A stretch of 64,000 nt of DNA, from contig JBDKRG010000036.1 in NCBI GenBank assembly GCA_039683515.1, forward strand, positions 1-64,000, in the 5' to 3' direction. The DNA is from JAJFUE01 sp039683515 (lineage in GTDB: Bacteria; Sumerlaeota; Sumerlaeia; MVZB01). The notes under the pieces are model-generated. The model was not told the origin of the DNA. It saw nothing but the letters and a program-made list of their open reading frames with translations, and ran no database searches. Within the stretch, counting starts at the first letter, position 1; every line of letters begins with the position of its first letter. The position numbers were made by a program, and so were the translations under genes. Shown piece by piece: positions 44,136-52,938 of the stretch.

Positions 44136-45056
44136 ATGTCTCCGCGTGTCTTCATCGGTGCGTCTTCATTCGGGATGAAGGACCCCGCCCCGATCAAGCT
44201 GCTCGAGGCCGCCGGCCTCGATGTCGTCCCCAACCCCTACGGGCGGCGCCTCAACGAAGAGGAAACGATCAAGCTGCTGGCCGGTTTCGACGGCCTGATC
44301 GCCGGCCAGGAGCCGCTCAACCGGCGCGTGCTCGAGTCGGCGGCGCCGACGCTCAAGGCGCTGGCCCGCGTCGGCATCGGCATGGACAACGTCGACCAGG
44401 AGGCCGCCCGCGAGCTCGGCATCAAGGTCTCCAACACGCCCGATCCCCCCACGCAGGCCGTCGCCGAGCTGACCGTCGCCGCGATGCTCGCGCTGCTGCG
44501 CGGCCTCATGGAAATGAACGCCGCCATGCACGACGGGATCTGGTCCAAGACGATCTACACCGGCCTCGCCGACGCGAAGGTGCTGCTCGTCGGTTACGGC
44601 CGCATCGGCCGGCGCGTCGCCGACCTGATCCGGCCGTTCGGCGCGCACATCCTGGTCTGCGATCCGATGGCGACCCCCGAGTCGCTCGCGCACGGCGAGC
44701 GCCTCGTGGGCCTCTACGAGGGCCTTGCCGAGGCCAACGTCGTTTCGCTGCACGCCGCCGGCGCCGACACGATCCTCGACCAGGCCGCGTTCGCCGCGAT
44801 GCGCCGCGGGGCGATCCTGCTCAACAGCGCGCGCGGCGGCCTCATCGACGAGCCGGCGCTGATCCATGCGCTCAAGGCGGGCATCGTCGCGCAGGCGTGG
44901 GTCGACACGTTCTGGAACGAGCCCTACAAGGGCGAGCTCATCGGCTTCAAGCAGGTCCTCCTCTCGCCGCACGCCGCGACCTACACGATGCGCTGCCGCC
45001 ACGGCATGGAAACCGAAGCCGCAAGGAACCTGATCCGCGATCTGGGTTTGAAGTAG
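44136..45056 (+). CDS. D-isomer-specific 2-hydroxyacid dehydrogenase (phosphoglycerate dehydrogenase-like)
   Basis: A 306-residue NAD-dependent dehydrogenase. The Rossmann motif 'VLLVGYGRIGRRVADLI' and the catalytic set Arg in 'GIGMDNVD...' region, 'NSARGGLIDEPAL' and His in 'LLSPHAATYT' match the family. Phosphoglycerate dehydrogenase or a sugar-acid relative is possible. The start (MSPRVFIG) has GAAGGGTGG upstream and avoids a 25-residue leader lacking family support. The next gene is a CMP-sugar synthetase 56 bases on; such pairs occur in surface-polysaccharide clusters with nonulosonic acids, so the substrate may be a sugar acid rather than serine-pathway glycerate. Confidence 0.88.
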   Translation: MSPRVFIGASSFGMKDPAPIKLLEAAGLDVVPNPYGRRLNEEETIKLLAGFDGLIAGQEPLNRRVLESAAPTLKALARVGIGMDNVDQEAARELGIKVSNTPDPPTQAVAELTVAAMLALLRGLMEMNAAMHDGIWSKTIYTGLADAKVLLVGYGRIGRRVADLIRPFGAHILVCDPMATPESLAHGERLVGLYEGLAEANVVSLHAAGADTILDQAAFAAMRRGAILLNSARGGLIDEPALIHALKAGIVAQAWVDTFWNEPYKGELIGFKQVLLSPHAATYTMRCRHGMETEAARNLIRDLGLK

Positions 45057-45077
45057 GCCGGGTTCGCCGAACCCGGC
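45054..45077 (+). repeat. GTAG-headed palindrome at a stop codon
   Basis: The TAG stop of the dehydrogenase is followed without a gap by GCCGGGTTCGCCGAACCCGGC. It is the third case in the window in which the element supplies the stop codon. Confidence 0.75.
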
Positions 45078-45112
45078 ATTGCCGTTCATTCCAAAGTCGT
45101 ATAGGAAACCCC

Positions 45113-45778
45113 ATGAAAACCATCGCCATGATCCCGGCCCGGCTGGGGAGCCAGCGGCTCAAGCAAAAAAACCTGCGCGAGATCGACGGCGCGCCGATCA
45201 TCGCCTGGGCGATTCGCCGCTGCAAGGCCGCCGGCATCTTTGACGAAATATGGGTGAATTCCGAAGCAGACGTCTTCGCCGAGATCGCCGAGCGCGAGGG
45301 GGTGAGCTTCCACCGCCGCCCGGCCGAGCTCGCCAACAACGTCGCCACCAGCGAGCAATTCGTCCACGAGTTCCTGACCCGCCACAACTGCGCGTGGCTC
45401 GTGCAGGTCCACTCGATCGCGCCGCTGCTCACGTCAGACCAGATCCGCGGCTTCGTCGAGGCGATGGTCGCCGGCGACTTCGACGCGATGATGAGCTGCA
45501 CGCTCGAGCAGATCGAGTGCGCCATCGACGGCCGCCCGATCAACTTCAGCTTCGACGCAAAAACGAACTCGCAGGAACTCGTCCCGGTCCAGCGCATCAG
45601 CTGGAGCATCACGGGGTGGAAGGCGGTCTCGTACCAGAACGCCTTTGACGCCGGCAAATGCGCGACCTACGCAGGCCGCGTCGGCTTCTACCCGATCGAC
45701 CGCCTCGCCGGCCTGATCATCAAGACCGAATCCGACCTCGAAGAAGCCCAGGCGCTCTGGCCGCTGCGGATGAAGTAA
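45113..45778 (+). CDS. CMP-sugar synthetase (acylneuraminate cytidylyltransferase family)
   Basis: A 221-residue nucleotidyltransferase. The N-terminal 'AMIPARLGSQRLKQKNL' is the P-loop-like CTP-binding motif of NeuA/KdsB enzymes. 'EQFVHEFLTRHNCAWLVQVHSIAPLLTSDQIRGF' also fits the acylneuraminate cytidylyltransferase fold. It joins CMP to a nonulosonic or other 2-keto sugar acid for transfer to the cell surface. The sugar is not determined by the motifs. ATG start at 45113 with AGGAAA upstream. It lies in the same run as the dehydrogenase and directly follows the giant repeat-protein genes, which hints at their glycosylation. Confidence 0.88.
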   Translation: MKTIAMIPARLGSQRLKQKNLREIDGAPIIAWAIRRCKAAGIFDEIWVNSEADVFAEIAEREGVSFHRRPAELANNVATSEQFVHEFLTRHNCAWLVQVHSIAPLLTSDQIRGFVEAMVAGDFDAMMSCTLEQIECAIDGRPINFSFDAKTNSQELVPVQRISWSITGWKAVSYQNAFDAGKCATYAGRVGFYPIDRLAGLIIKTESDLEEAQALWPLRMK

Positions 45779-45845
45779 TCCCGGCAGCGCCAATCTCCCG
45801 ATTGGCCCACTTAAAAGAGCCGTCCCTCCGGATGGAGTGTAACCT

Positions 45846-46493
45846 ATGTTCATTCTGCCGATGCCCGGTGAAACGAGTCGGTTTATCCGCGATTACTGCG
45901 GCATCGGCGGCGTGATCGATTACCAGATCGTCGGGCTTGAAGATGAATCCGATCTGAAGAGGGCCACGCATGCGGCGGCGGCGCGGCTTTCGATCGAAGA
46001 GATCGCGCGGACGCTTGGCTCCAATCCGAACTGGGGCGCCGGGGCGGCAATCTCGATCGACCATGACAAAAAAATAACAGGCTGCCGGATCACAACGCAA
46101 GATTTCGTCGGGTCTCATTTCGATTTGATCAGGAAAAAAGCGATCCTGCGCGGACACACAAAAAACCATCTCAATGATTTCTTTTACACCGACGATGAGG
46201 AGACCCCGAACAACGCGTTCGGCGGACCGACCATGAGCGCGGGCTATTCCTATGCATTTTTCGAGCCGCCTTATCGTCTTGGCGGAAGCAATGAGCAAAA
46301 AGAGTCGTTGTTCCGCGGCATCAATCGGCAACTCTTTGATGAGTTCGAGAAACCGATGATGATCTATAGCTGGTCGACCGATTGGTCGAGTTATTTCGAT
46401 GCCGGTAACGAATGGTGGGGCTCGTTCCTGTGGACGGCGCACGTGATCGGAACGAAACAGATCGTCGTGGTCGCGGCCGCGGCGAGCGATTAA
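45846..46493 (+). CDS. Hypothetical soluble protein
   Basis: A 215-residue protein without a signal peptide or membrane segment and with no family I recognise. It is rich in aromatic residues in the C-terminal half ('YAFFEPPYRLGG', 'WSTDWSSYFDAGNEWWGSFLW'). The start is preceded by GGATGGAG about nine bases upstream. Last gene of the plus-strand run; a terminator follows. The Trp/Tyr pattern could be a carbohydrate-binding surface, but this is a guess. Confidence 0.7.
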   Translation: MFILPMPGETSRFIRDYCGIGGVIDYQIVGLEDESDLKRATHAAAARLSIEEIARTLGSNPNWGAGAAISIDHDKKITGCRITTQDFVGSHFDLIRKKAILRGHTKNHLNDFFYTDDEETPNNAFGGPTMSAGYSYAFFEPPYRLGGSNEQKESLFRGINRQLFDEFEKPMMIYSWSTDWSSYFDAGNEWWGSFLWTAHVIGTKQIVVVAAAASD

Positions 46494-46530
46494 AAAAAAC
46501 GGGCCCGGCGCGTGCCGGGCCTCGTTATCG
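46494..46530 (+). terminator. Terminator between convergent genes
   Basis: After the stop codon and an A run comes GGGCCCGGCGCGTGCCGGGCC, a stem of about nine pairs with a three-base loop, then CTCGTTATCGTTT. The A run on the left may serve the minus-strand gene as a T run. It probably ends transcription from both sides. Confidence 0.65.
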
Positions 46531-46571
46531 TTTAAAGCGAAAAGCCGATCGGGAGATCGGCGTTCCCGGGA

Positions 46572-49385
46572 TCAGCTCGCCGGCTCGATGAGCCAGAACT
46601 TGAGCTCTTCGGCGTTGAGGTCGACGGCGAAGTTGCGGAGCGCCTTGGCGTTGACAACTTCCTTCCCCTTGATCGCCGCCGGCTGGACGCCTTTCAAGTT
46701 GCGCTCGGTGATCTTGTATTTGCCCTTGGGCAGGTTGATCCCCAGCTCGAACCGCACCGGCGCCTTCTCCCAGTTGAGCGCGAACAGGATCTTCTTGCCG
46801 CCCGGCAGGTCGAGCGCGGTGGCCTCGATGTCGTTGCCGTGGCGATTCATGTTGACGAGCCTGGCGTCGCCGAGCGCCTCGTCGATCGTCCTTAAGTAAT
46901 GCGCCACGTAATCGGGCGTGATCGAGCCGGTGGCGATGTCGCCGTCGATCCTCACGACGTTCGGCATGCCGATGAGCCGCGCGAGCGCCGGCGTCGCGCG
47001 CAGCTCGCCGTTTTCGTCGGCCTCGCCGAGGCGCTGCATGAGGATGACCTTCGTGCCGGCCTTCGCATATGCCTCGAGCTGCGCGACCGCCTTGTCCGTG
47101 ATCGAATAGGCGAACGGGACGATGACGACGCGCGTCGCGGCGGGGAGCTTCGCCCAGTCGGCGGGGTGGTCGAGGCTGTAGAGCTCGAACGGATGGCCGT
47201 TGGCCAGCAGCATGTCGATGGCGGCCTGCTGCGAGTCGTAGCCGTTGTTGTAGTTCCGCTTGCGCACGAGCCAGACGTAATGGTTCCCCATTTCATTATA
47301 GAGCATGGCGATTTGCGGCGGGACCTCGGCGTCCATCACGCCCCACCTGTCGAGCGTGCGCATGAGGCTGAACGCCTCGGTGGTGTTCTCGACGCGGCCG
47401 ACGAAGGGGTCGCCGCCGTCGTCGAAGATCTTGAAGTAATGGAAGAAGTGGACGCCGCGGCCGCCGTGCGCGACCGAGCTGACCGCCTCGCCGTAGACGT
47501 GCATCGGCCGCAGCTGCTCGTGGAACTCGCGCAGCCGGTTGTTCTGGAGCGTGACCATCGCCTGGCGCCGCGGCGTGGAAGACATGAGGCGCTTGGTGGT
47601 TTCGGGGACGTACCAATGGTCGAGCAGGTCGGCGTGCAGGCCGACGTACGGGTCGGTCATGAACGCGGACCAGTCGGAGGCGTGGCCGACCATGCTCCAG
47701 TTGATCGGCGAGATCCAGTTCCAGCAGAGCTCGCCGACGAAGATGATGTTGGTGCGCTGGATGTTCGGCTTCTTCCTCGCGACGAGCTCGTTCCAGGCCG
47801 CGAAGACCTCGGCCGTCGACTCGTAGCCGTACCTGATCCACGCGCGGCTTTGCGGGTTGTCGTTGAGCTCTTTTTCGGTCGGCATTTCGAAGCCGTATTG
47901 CCGTCGGAACCGGCGGAGCACTTCGGCGTCGTCGCCGGGCTTGCCGTTGTAGACGGGTCGGTGATATTCGTCGGGCGGCACGCACAGGCCGTCGAGGTCG
48001 CGGTCGGTTTGTTTATCGATGAATTGCGCCCACGTGTTCTTGAACTCCCAGATGTCGCGGATCTGGCCGGGAGAATCCGGCGCTCCGAGCGTCGACAGTG
48101 AGACGGTGGTCCGCGTCGTCACGTCGCGCGCGTTGAGGTCGCGGGCAATGCCGGCCATCGCGCGCGCGCCTTCGCGGGGGCGCGGCGCGCCGGGGGCTCC
48201 GCCTGCGCCGGGTCGCGCGCCGCGGTCGCCCGAATACGTGTGCACGGCCAGGCCCTGCTCGTGCATCGCGTCGCAGAATTCCTGGAGCAGGTCGCGGCCG
48301 GTCGTCGAGGTCGTGCCCATCCCGCCGCCAAGGTAGACGCTGTGCGCGCCGATCCGATGGAGGTTCGCGACCATTTTCTTGAACATCGGCCAGTCGCGGA
48401 TGGGCTCGGACGGGGGCGGCTGGGCGGGCCCCTCGCCGGGGCGCTGCGCCGATGGCATGCCGTAGTTGTTGCCGCGGACGAAGATCCCCATCGGCAGCCG
48501 GAAGTCTTTCGGGTTGCCGAGCGGTTCGTCGGCCGGGCTCCCCTGCGCCTCGATCGTCGCGAGCCGCGGCGAGGCCTGCGTTTTGTCCGCGCCGGTCCTG
48601 CCCGCCAGAATTTTATTGGCGGCCGCTTCGTCGCCGTCGGCCAGGAGCCATGCGGCCGCGCGGCGGATCATGTCGAACGAAATCGTGCCGCCGAAATGCT
48701 GGGCCTTCCAGTTGAAGAGGACGACGCGCCCGCGGCCGACCATGTTGACCGTGATCGCCGGGATGCGGTCGACGATGCCGGGGCGCTTGACCGGGCTGCG
48801 GCTGACGACGTCCCATTCCTTGTTCTCCATCGGCGGGAACCGGCCCAGTTCATACGCGGTCGAGAGCGACCAGACCGAGTTGCCGGCGCAGTGGTAGGCG
48901 GTGAAGAAGTCGTGGCCGCCGGTGATGAAATGCTTGTAGAGGATGGGCCGGGGCGTCTCGATCTCGGCGAAGTTGGCGATCCATGGAACGGTGAACGACG
49001 AGCAGCCGAGGAGTTTCTGGATCGCGCGCGACTCGACGATCGTCGGCGTCGGCGCGTCGATCCAGAGAACGCCGCCGCCTTGCTCGGCGAAGCGGGTCAG
49101 GGCCGCGATCGCGTCCTCCTTCATCAGGTAGACGCCGCACATGACGATGACGTCGTCGGGCGCGACGCCGTCGAGTTTAAGCAGCTGTTCGTCGGAGATG
49201 CGCCGGACGTCGAAGCCGCCGGTCCGGAGCTGGACCTCGCCGCGGTCGGTCGATGGGTACCCGTAGCGCTTGGCGTTGTGTTCGGAGTAGAGGACGTGAA
49301 CGACGCCGGGGCGCTTGGCCGAGGCGGAATGGATCAGGAAAATAGAAAACAGAACGACGACTGCGAACGACCACTTGCCGCGCAT
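46572..49385 (-). CDS. Large secreted glycosidase-like protein
   Basis: 937 residues with a signal peptide (to about residue 23). Residues about 28-260 resemble a glutamine-amidotransferase-like (ThuA/beta-galactosidase trimerisation) fold: 'VIVMCGVYLMKEDAIAALTRFAEQGGGVLWIDAP'. The middle (about 300-690) looks like a TIM barrel: 'FKKMVANLHRIGAHSVYLGGG', 'NIIFVGELCWNWISP'. A second alpha/beta domain begins near 'QIAMLYNEMGNHYVWLVR', followed by a beta-sandwich end. The order recalls GH42-type enzymes, but I cannot assign catalytic glutamates with confidence. GGAGG precedes the ATG. Probably acts on polysaccharide outside the cytoplasm. Confidence 0.75.
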   Translation of the reverse strand: MRGKWSFAVVVLFSIFLIHSASAKRPGVVHVLYSEHNAKRYGYPSTDRGEVQLRTGGFDVRRISDEQLLKLDGVAPDDVIVMCGVYLMKEDAIAALTRFAEQGGGVLWIDAPTPTIVESRAIQKLLGCSSFTVPWIANFAEIETPRPILYKHFITGGHDFFTAYHCAGNSVWSLSTAYELGRFPPMENKEWDVVSRSPVKRPGIVDRIPAITVNMVGRGRVVLFNWKAQHFGGTISFDMIRRAAAWLLADGDEAAANKILAGRTGADKTQASPRLATIEAQGSPADEPLGNPKDFRLPMGIFVRGNNYGMPSAQRPGEGPAQPPPSEPIRDWPMFKKMVANLHRIGAHSVYLGGGMGTTSTTGRDLLQEFCDAMHEQGLAVHTYSGDRGARPGAGGAPGAPRPREGARAMAGIARDLNARDVTTRTTVSLSTLGAPDSPGQIRDIWEFKNTWAQFIDKQTDRDLDGLCVPPDEYHRPVYNGKPGDDAEVLRRFRRQYGFEMPTEKELNDNPQSRAWIRYGYESTAEVFAAWNELVARKKPNIQRTNIIFVGELCWNWISPINWSMVGHASDWSAFMTDPYVGLHADLLDHWYVPETTKRLMSSTPRRQAMVTLQNNRLREFHEQLRPMHVYGEAVSSVAHGGRGVHFFHYFKIFDDGGDPFVGRVENTTEAFSLMRTLDRWGVMDAEVPPQIAMLYNEMGNHYVWLVRKRNYNNGYDSQQAAIDMLLANGHPFELYSLDHPADWAKLPAATRVVIVPFAYSITDKAVAQLEAYAKAGTKVILMQRLGEADENGELRATPALARLIGMPNVVRIDGDIATGSITPDYVAHYLRTIDEALGDARLVNMNRHGNDIEATALDLPGGKKILFALNWEKAPVRFELGINLPKGKYKITERNLKGVQPAAIKGKEVVNAKALRNFAVDLNAEELKFWLIEPAS

Positions 49386-49489
49386 GGGTGTTCCTCCGGT
49401 GTCGATGAAAAAGCCAAGTTGATCGAAAGCCTGTCGACGTTCCGACTTACTGAGACAAACGAAGGATGTGTTGGAGGCTTACGATGCCG

Positions 49490-50719
49490 TTAATTGCCGA
49501 CGACGATTTCGACGCGGCGGTTGGCGGCGGCGGTGTTGCCGATCGGGTCGAGGTCGGCGCGGCTCAAGGCCGACACGTTTTTCGCGTTGAGCTTGGTCGA
49601 CTGCATCAGGTAGTCGCGCACGCGGTCGGCGCGCGCGAAGCCGAGGCCCCAGTTGTCGGCGAAGGGGAGGTCCTTGACCGGGTCGCTGTCGGTGTGGCCC
49701 TCGATCTTGATCGGGCGGCCCGACAGGGTCGCGAGCGTCTCGCCGACGCGGTCGAGGACCGGGTTGGCGCGGTCGGCGAGGATGACCGACTTGGACTGGA
49801 ACAGGTTGTCGCTGGGAAGGATGATGCGCAGGCCTTTGGTGTCGAGCCGGACGTCGGCGCCCTTGGCCCCCTCGAGGCCGGCGAGGCGCTGGCGGATTTT
49901 TTCGGCGGCCGCCTTGAGCGCGGGGTCGTCGCTCGCGGCGAGCGGCGCCTTCGGCTGGCTCTTGGATTTGTCGGCCAGTTGCGCGGCGACCTTCTTGTGC
50001 TCGGCGGCGGCCTTGTCGAGGTCGGTCTTGGCCTTTGAGGCCTCGGCGCGGGCGGACTGCAGGTCGGTCGTCGCCTTGTCGAGTTTCTTCTCGGTCTCGG
50101 CTTGGCTCTGGCGCGCGGCCTGAAGCTGTTGCTCGGCGCCGGCGCGGGCGCTCTTTTCGGCGGCGAGCGCCTGCCGGGTCGCCTCGAGTTCCTTGTTCAG
50201 GTTGGCGGCCTGGTCCTGGGCGGCCTTGAGGTTCACGCGCAGGTCGGCCGTTTCCTTGGTGATTTCGGCGAGCCGCTGCGACTGCGCGCGGTATTGGGCG
50301 TCGAGCTCGCCGAGCTTCTTCATGGCGGCGTCGCGCTCGGCGGTCACTTCGTTGATCGTCTGGCGGAGGCGCTCGGCGGCGGCCTCGGCGGCCTTTTGCT
50401 GCTCGGCGGTCTCCTCGCGGAACGCCTTCGACTGGAGCTTGACGAGGTTGAGCTCGTCGCCCAGCTCGCGCTCTTTCTGGCTCTTCAGGTTCTGCGATTT
50501 ATCGAGCTCGCGCTGCAGGCCGGCGACCTTTTTTTCCTTGTCGGCGCTCTCGGAGTCGAGGATCTCCTTGATCTGGTAATAGTTCTTCTGGAACTGCGCG
50601 TTGTCCTCGCGAAGCTTGGCGATGATCTGCTCCTGCTGCGTGACGCGCTCGTTGAGCCGCTTGACCTGCACGCAGCCGGTTAAAACAACGCAAGCCGTGA
50701 AAATAACGAATAAACGCAT
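49490..50719 (-). CDS. OmpA-family lipoprotein with long coiled coil
   Basis: 409 residues. A lipobox 'VLTGC' places the lipidated Cys at residue 16. Residues about 20-280 are a long coiled coil rich in Gln, Glu, Lys and Ala. The C-terminal OmpA/MotB-like peptidoglycan-binding domain runs from about 295 to the end: 'FQSKSVILADRANPVLDRVGETLATL', 'IKIEGHTDSDPVKD', 'GFARADRVRDYL' and 'NRRVEIVV'. It should anchor in the outer membrane and hold peptidoglycan. No operon partners; the nearest upstream element is the palindrome at 50844. Confidence 0.92.
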   Translation of the reverse strand: MRLFVIFTACVVLTGCVQVKRLNERVTQQEQIIAKLREDNAQFQKNYYQIKEILDSESADKEKKVAGLQRELDKSQNLKSQKERELGDELNLVKLQSKAFREETAEQQKAAEAAAERLRQTINEVTAERDAAMKKLGELDAQYRAQSQRLAEITKETADLRVNLKAAQDQAANLNKELEATRQALAAEKSARAGAEQQLQAARQSQAETEKKLDKATTDLQSARAEASKAKTDLDKAAAEHKKVAAQLADKSKSQPKAPLAASDDPALKAAAEKIRQRLAGLEGAKGADVRLDTKGLRIILPSDNLFQSKSVILADRANPVLDRVGETLATLSGRPIKIEGHTDSDPVKDLPFADNWGLGFARADRVRDYLMQSTKLNAKNVSALSRADLDPIGNTAAANRRVEIVVGN

Positions 50720-50843
50720 TCCAGAGACTCCGAAAACGAGGTGCGTCCCGCGGGGGGACTATAGATTAGACCGGCCGCACGGCCGTCCGGTTGGGTCAAT
50801 TTTAAACAGGATGCAACGATGAGGACAGGGGAAATATCGATAA

Positions 50844-50928
50844 TTTTCAACAGGAGGTAACGGAGATAACGGAGAATTCCTCGAGACCCCGATCTTTCTC
50901 TGTTATCTCCGTTACCTCCTGTTCAAAT
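50844..50928. repeat. Palindromic element, left flank of the GxxExxY gene
   Basis: Begins TTTTCAACAGGAGGTAACGG and folds into a stem of about 27 bp with the right half TCTCTGTTATCTCCGTTACC. The same unit, in the same orientation, lies at 51358-51447 beyond the next gene. Confidence 0.85.
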
Positions 50929-50936
50929 ATCCTCAA

Positions 50937-51338
50937 TTATTTGTTTGCCCCAGGAAGAATCAGGCGGCAGATGCCGTCGGTAACTTTCAGCTCGTGGAAA
51001 TTGATGAGAAGGCCAATGGGTATATCAAGCAGCTTCATGTAACTAAGAAGCTGTGCTTTGTGTTTGGGCAGAATCTGTTCAACCGCCTTCGCCTCGACAA
51101 GAACGCAGCCCTCGACCAACAGGTCGAAGCGCAGCGACTCTTCGCGCGTGAACCCTTTGTAATTGACCATGACCACTTGTTGATTCACAGATGACAGGTT
51201 TCTCAGGCCAAGCTCAATCATCATGCACCATTCATAAATCGATTCGATCAGCCCGGGGCCCTTGTCGCGGTGCACTTCGATGGCCGCGCCAATAACATTT
51301 TCCGTCAGCCCATCCGCTTTCTTGAACAAAGGGTGCAT
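50937..51338 (-). CDS. GxxExxY protein (PD-(D/E)XK nuclease-like)
   Basis: A 133-residue protein with the family motif GLIESIY at Gly29-Tyr35 and an 'FDLLVEGCVLVEAKAVEQI' core giving Asp72, Glu82 and Lys84, the D...ExK of PD-(D/E)XK nucleases (PDDEXK_3 family). Family members are widespread, small and of unknown role; nuclease activity here is inferred from the motif. Base composition is lower in GC than neighbours. The gene is alone and bracketed by two direct copies of a palindromic element, which suggests that the whole unit moved in. Confidence 0.9.
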   Translation of the reverse strand: MHPLFKKADGLTENVIGAAIEVHRDKGPGLIESIYEWCMMIELGLRNLSSVNQQVVMVNYKGFTREESLRFDLLVEGCVLVEAKAVEQILPKHKAQLLSYMKLLDIPIGLLINFHELKVTDGICRLILPGANK

Positions 51339-51357
51339 CGATTTTCTCCATAGAAAA

Positions 51358-51447
51358 AATTTTCAACAGGAGGTAACGGAGATAACGGAGAATTTCTTGG
51401 GAATTTGATTTTTTCTCTGTTTCCTCCGTTTCCTTCTGTTCAAATTT
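51358..51447. repeat. Palindromic element, right flank of the GxxExxY gene
   Basis: A direct repeat of 50844-50928: the left arm is identical over about 35 bases (TTTTCAACAGGAGGTAACGG and on), and the right arm has diverged at several positions (CTGTTTCCTCCGTTTCC). Between it and the pyrC stop are 13 bases. Confidence 0.85.
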
Positions 51448-51460
51448 TCCTGTTCATTCC

Positions 51461-52747
51461 TCACATCACGATTTTGCCGTCGTCGTAGACCAGCCGGCCG
51501 CCGACGAACGTCGAGATGGCGCGGCCGGTGAGCTCCTGGCCGGCCCACGGGCAGTTGCGGGCCTTGGACTGGAACCGCTCGGGGTCGACCGTCCACGCCA
51601 GGTCGGGGTCGAACACGGCCACGTCGCCATCGGCGCCGTCGGTGAGCGTTCCCTTGTGCAGGTCGAGCAGCCGGGCCGGCGCGATCGTCATCTTTTCGAT
51701 GAGGAGCGGCATCGGGACGAGGCCGGTCTTGACGAGCGCCGTGTTCAGGGCGGCGAAGCTGGTCTCCAGGCCGATCACGCCGTTGGGGGCCTCGGTGAAC
51801 ATGTAGTCCTTTTCGATCGCGGTGTGCGGGGCGTGGTCGGTGGCGATGGCGTCGATCGTGCCGTCGAGGAGGCCCGCGATCAGCGCCTGGCGGTCCTGCT
51901 CCAGCCCGATCGGCGGGTTGCACTTGGCGTTGGTCGAATACGTCATGCACGCCTCGACGGTGAGGCACAGGTATTGCGGCGCGGTCTCGGCGGAGATGCG
52001 GACGCCGCGTTTCTTCGCGTCGCGGATGGCGTTGACCGATTCGCGCGCGCTGACGTGGCAGATATGGATGCGGCCGCCGGTGGCCTCGGCCAGCGCGGCG
52101 TCGCGGGCGACCTGGATCGTCTCGGCGGCGGCGGGCCAGCCCGGCAGGCCGAGGCGCGTCGCCAGCTCGCCCTCGCGGATCACGCCCCCTTCGGCCAGGT
52201 TGCTGTCCTCGCAGTGGTCGAGGATCAGCGCGCCGAATGTGCGCGCGTAATCGATTCCCTGGCGCATGACGCGGTTGTTCATGATCGGGTGGCCGTCGTC
52301 GGTGAACGCCACGGCGCCGGCCTGCAGCAGGTCGCCGAGCTCGGCGAGCTCCTCGCCCTTCTGACCGCGCGTGAGCGCCGCGTACGGGTAGACGTTCACG
52401 ACCGCGTCCGACAGCGCGCGCGACAGGATGAACTTGACGCCGGTCTGCGTGTCGATGATCGGATCGGTGTTGGGGATGGCGCAGACGCTGGTCACGCCGC
52501 CGGCGGCCGCGGCGCGCGTGCCGGTGGCGATCGTTTCGCGGTCCTCGCGGCCGGGCTCGCGCAGGTGGACGTGCATGTCGATCAGGCCGGGCGTGACGAT
52601 CTTGCCCTTGCAGTGAAAGAGGCGGTCGGCCTTGCGCCCCGGGTCCCGGGTCGAGACCTTGCCGTCGACCAGCCACAGGTCGGCCTTCTCGTCGCGGTTG
52701 TTGGCCGGGTCGATCACCCGCCCGCCTTTGAAATGATAGATCGCCAT
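51461..52747 (-). CDS. pyrC: Dihydroorotase (class I)
   Basis: A 428-residue amidohydrolase. 'VTPGLIDMHVHLREPGRED' has the metal-binding HxH and the dihydroorotase LREPG signature; 'GRIHICHVSARESVNAIR', 'NPPIGLEQDRQAL' and 'DAIATDHAPHTAIEKD' supply the remaining ligands and substrate loop. It cyclises carbamoyl aspartate to dihydroorotate in pyrimidine synthesis. Start (MAIYHFKGG) has AAAGGA upstream; a longer frame to 52795 lacks support. The third metal-binding Lys of related enzymes corresponds to a 'FTDDG' region, as in class I bacterial enzymes. pyrB, its usual neighbour, is not in the window. Confidence 0.93.
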   Translation of the reverse strand: MAIYHFKGGRVIDPANNRDEKADLWLVDGKVSTRDPGRKADRLFHCKGKIVTPGLIDMHVHLREPGREDRETIATGTRAAAAGGVTSVCAIPNTDPIIDTQTGVKFILSRALSDAVVNVYPYAALTRGQKGEELAELGDLLQAGAVAFTDDGHPIMNNRVMRQGIDYARTFGALILDHCEDSNLAEGGVIREGELATRLGLPGWPAAAETIQVARDAALAEATGGRIHICHVSARESVNAIRDAKKRGVRISAETAPQYLCLTVEACMTYSTNAKCNPPIGLEQDRQALIAGLLDGTIDAIATDHAPHTAIEKDYMFTEAPNGVIGLETSFAALNTALVKTGLVPMPLLIEKMTIAPARLLDLHKGTLTDGADGDVAVFDPDLAWTVDPERFQSKARNCPWAGQELTGRAISTFVGGRLVYDDGKIVM

Positions 52748-52858
52748 GGTTCGTCCTTTGCGTGCCGCGGGTGCGGCGTGTGGGTAACGAACCAATTTAA
52801 AGTCAGAAATGGGAAATGAGAAATGAGAAATGCGCCAGGCGAAGAAATTTCATGGGAT

Positions 52859-52928
52859 CTGACAAACCCATAAGACCGATAGGACCCATAGGACGTATAG
52901 GACCTATAGGACCTATAGGACTCATAGG
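52859..52928. repeat. Tandem nonamer repeat (GGACCTATA type)
   Basis: About eight imperfect copies of the 9-base unit GGACCTATA/GGACCCATA, in the spacer between pyrC and the first PKD gene. Upstream at 52805-52840 are GAAATGAGAAATG words that recur at 58330-58400. Confidence 0.8.
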
Positions 52929-52938
52929 ACACAGAAAC

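Noticed and set aside
52859..52928. CRISPR array
   Set aside because: The unit is only nine bases, imperfect and without spacers; no cas genes in the window.
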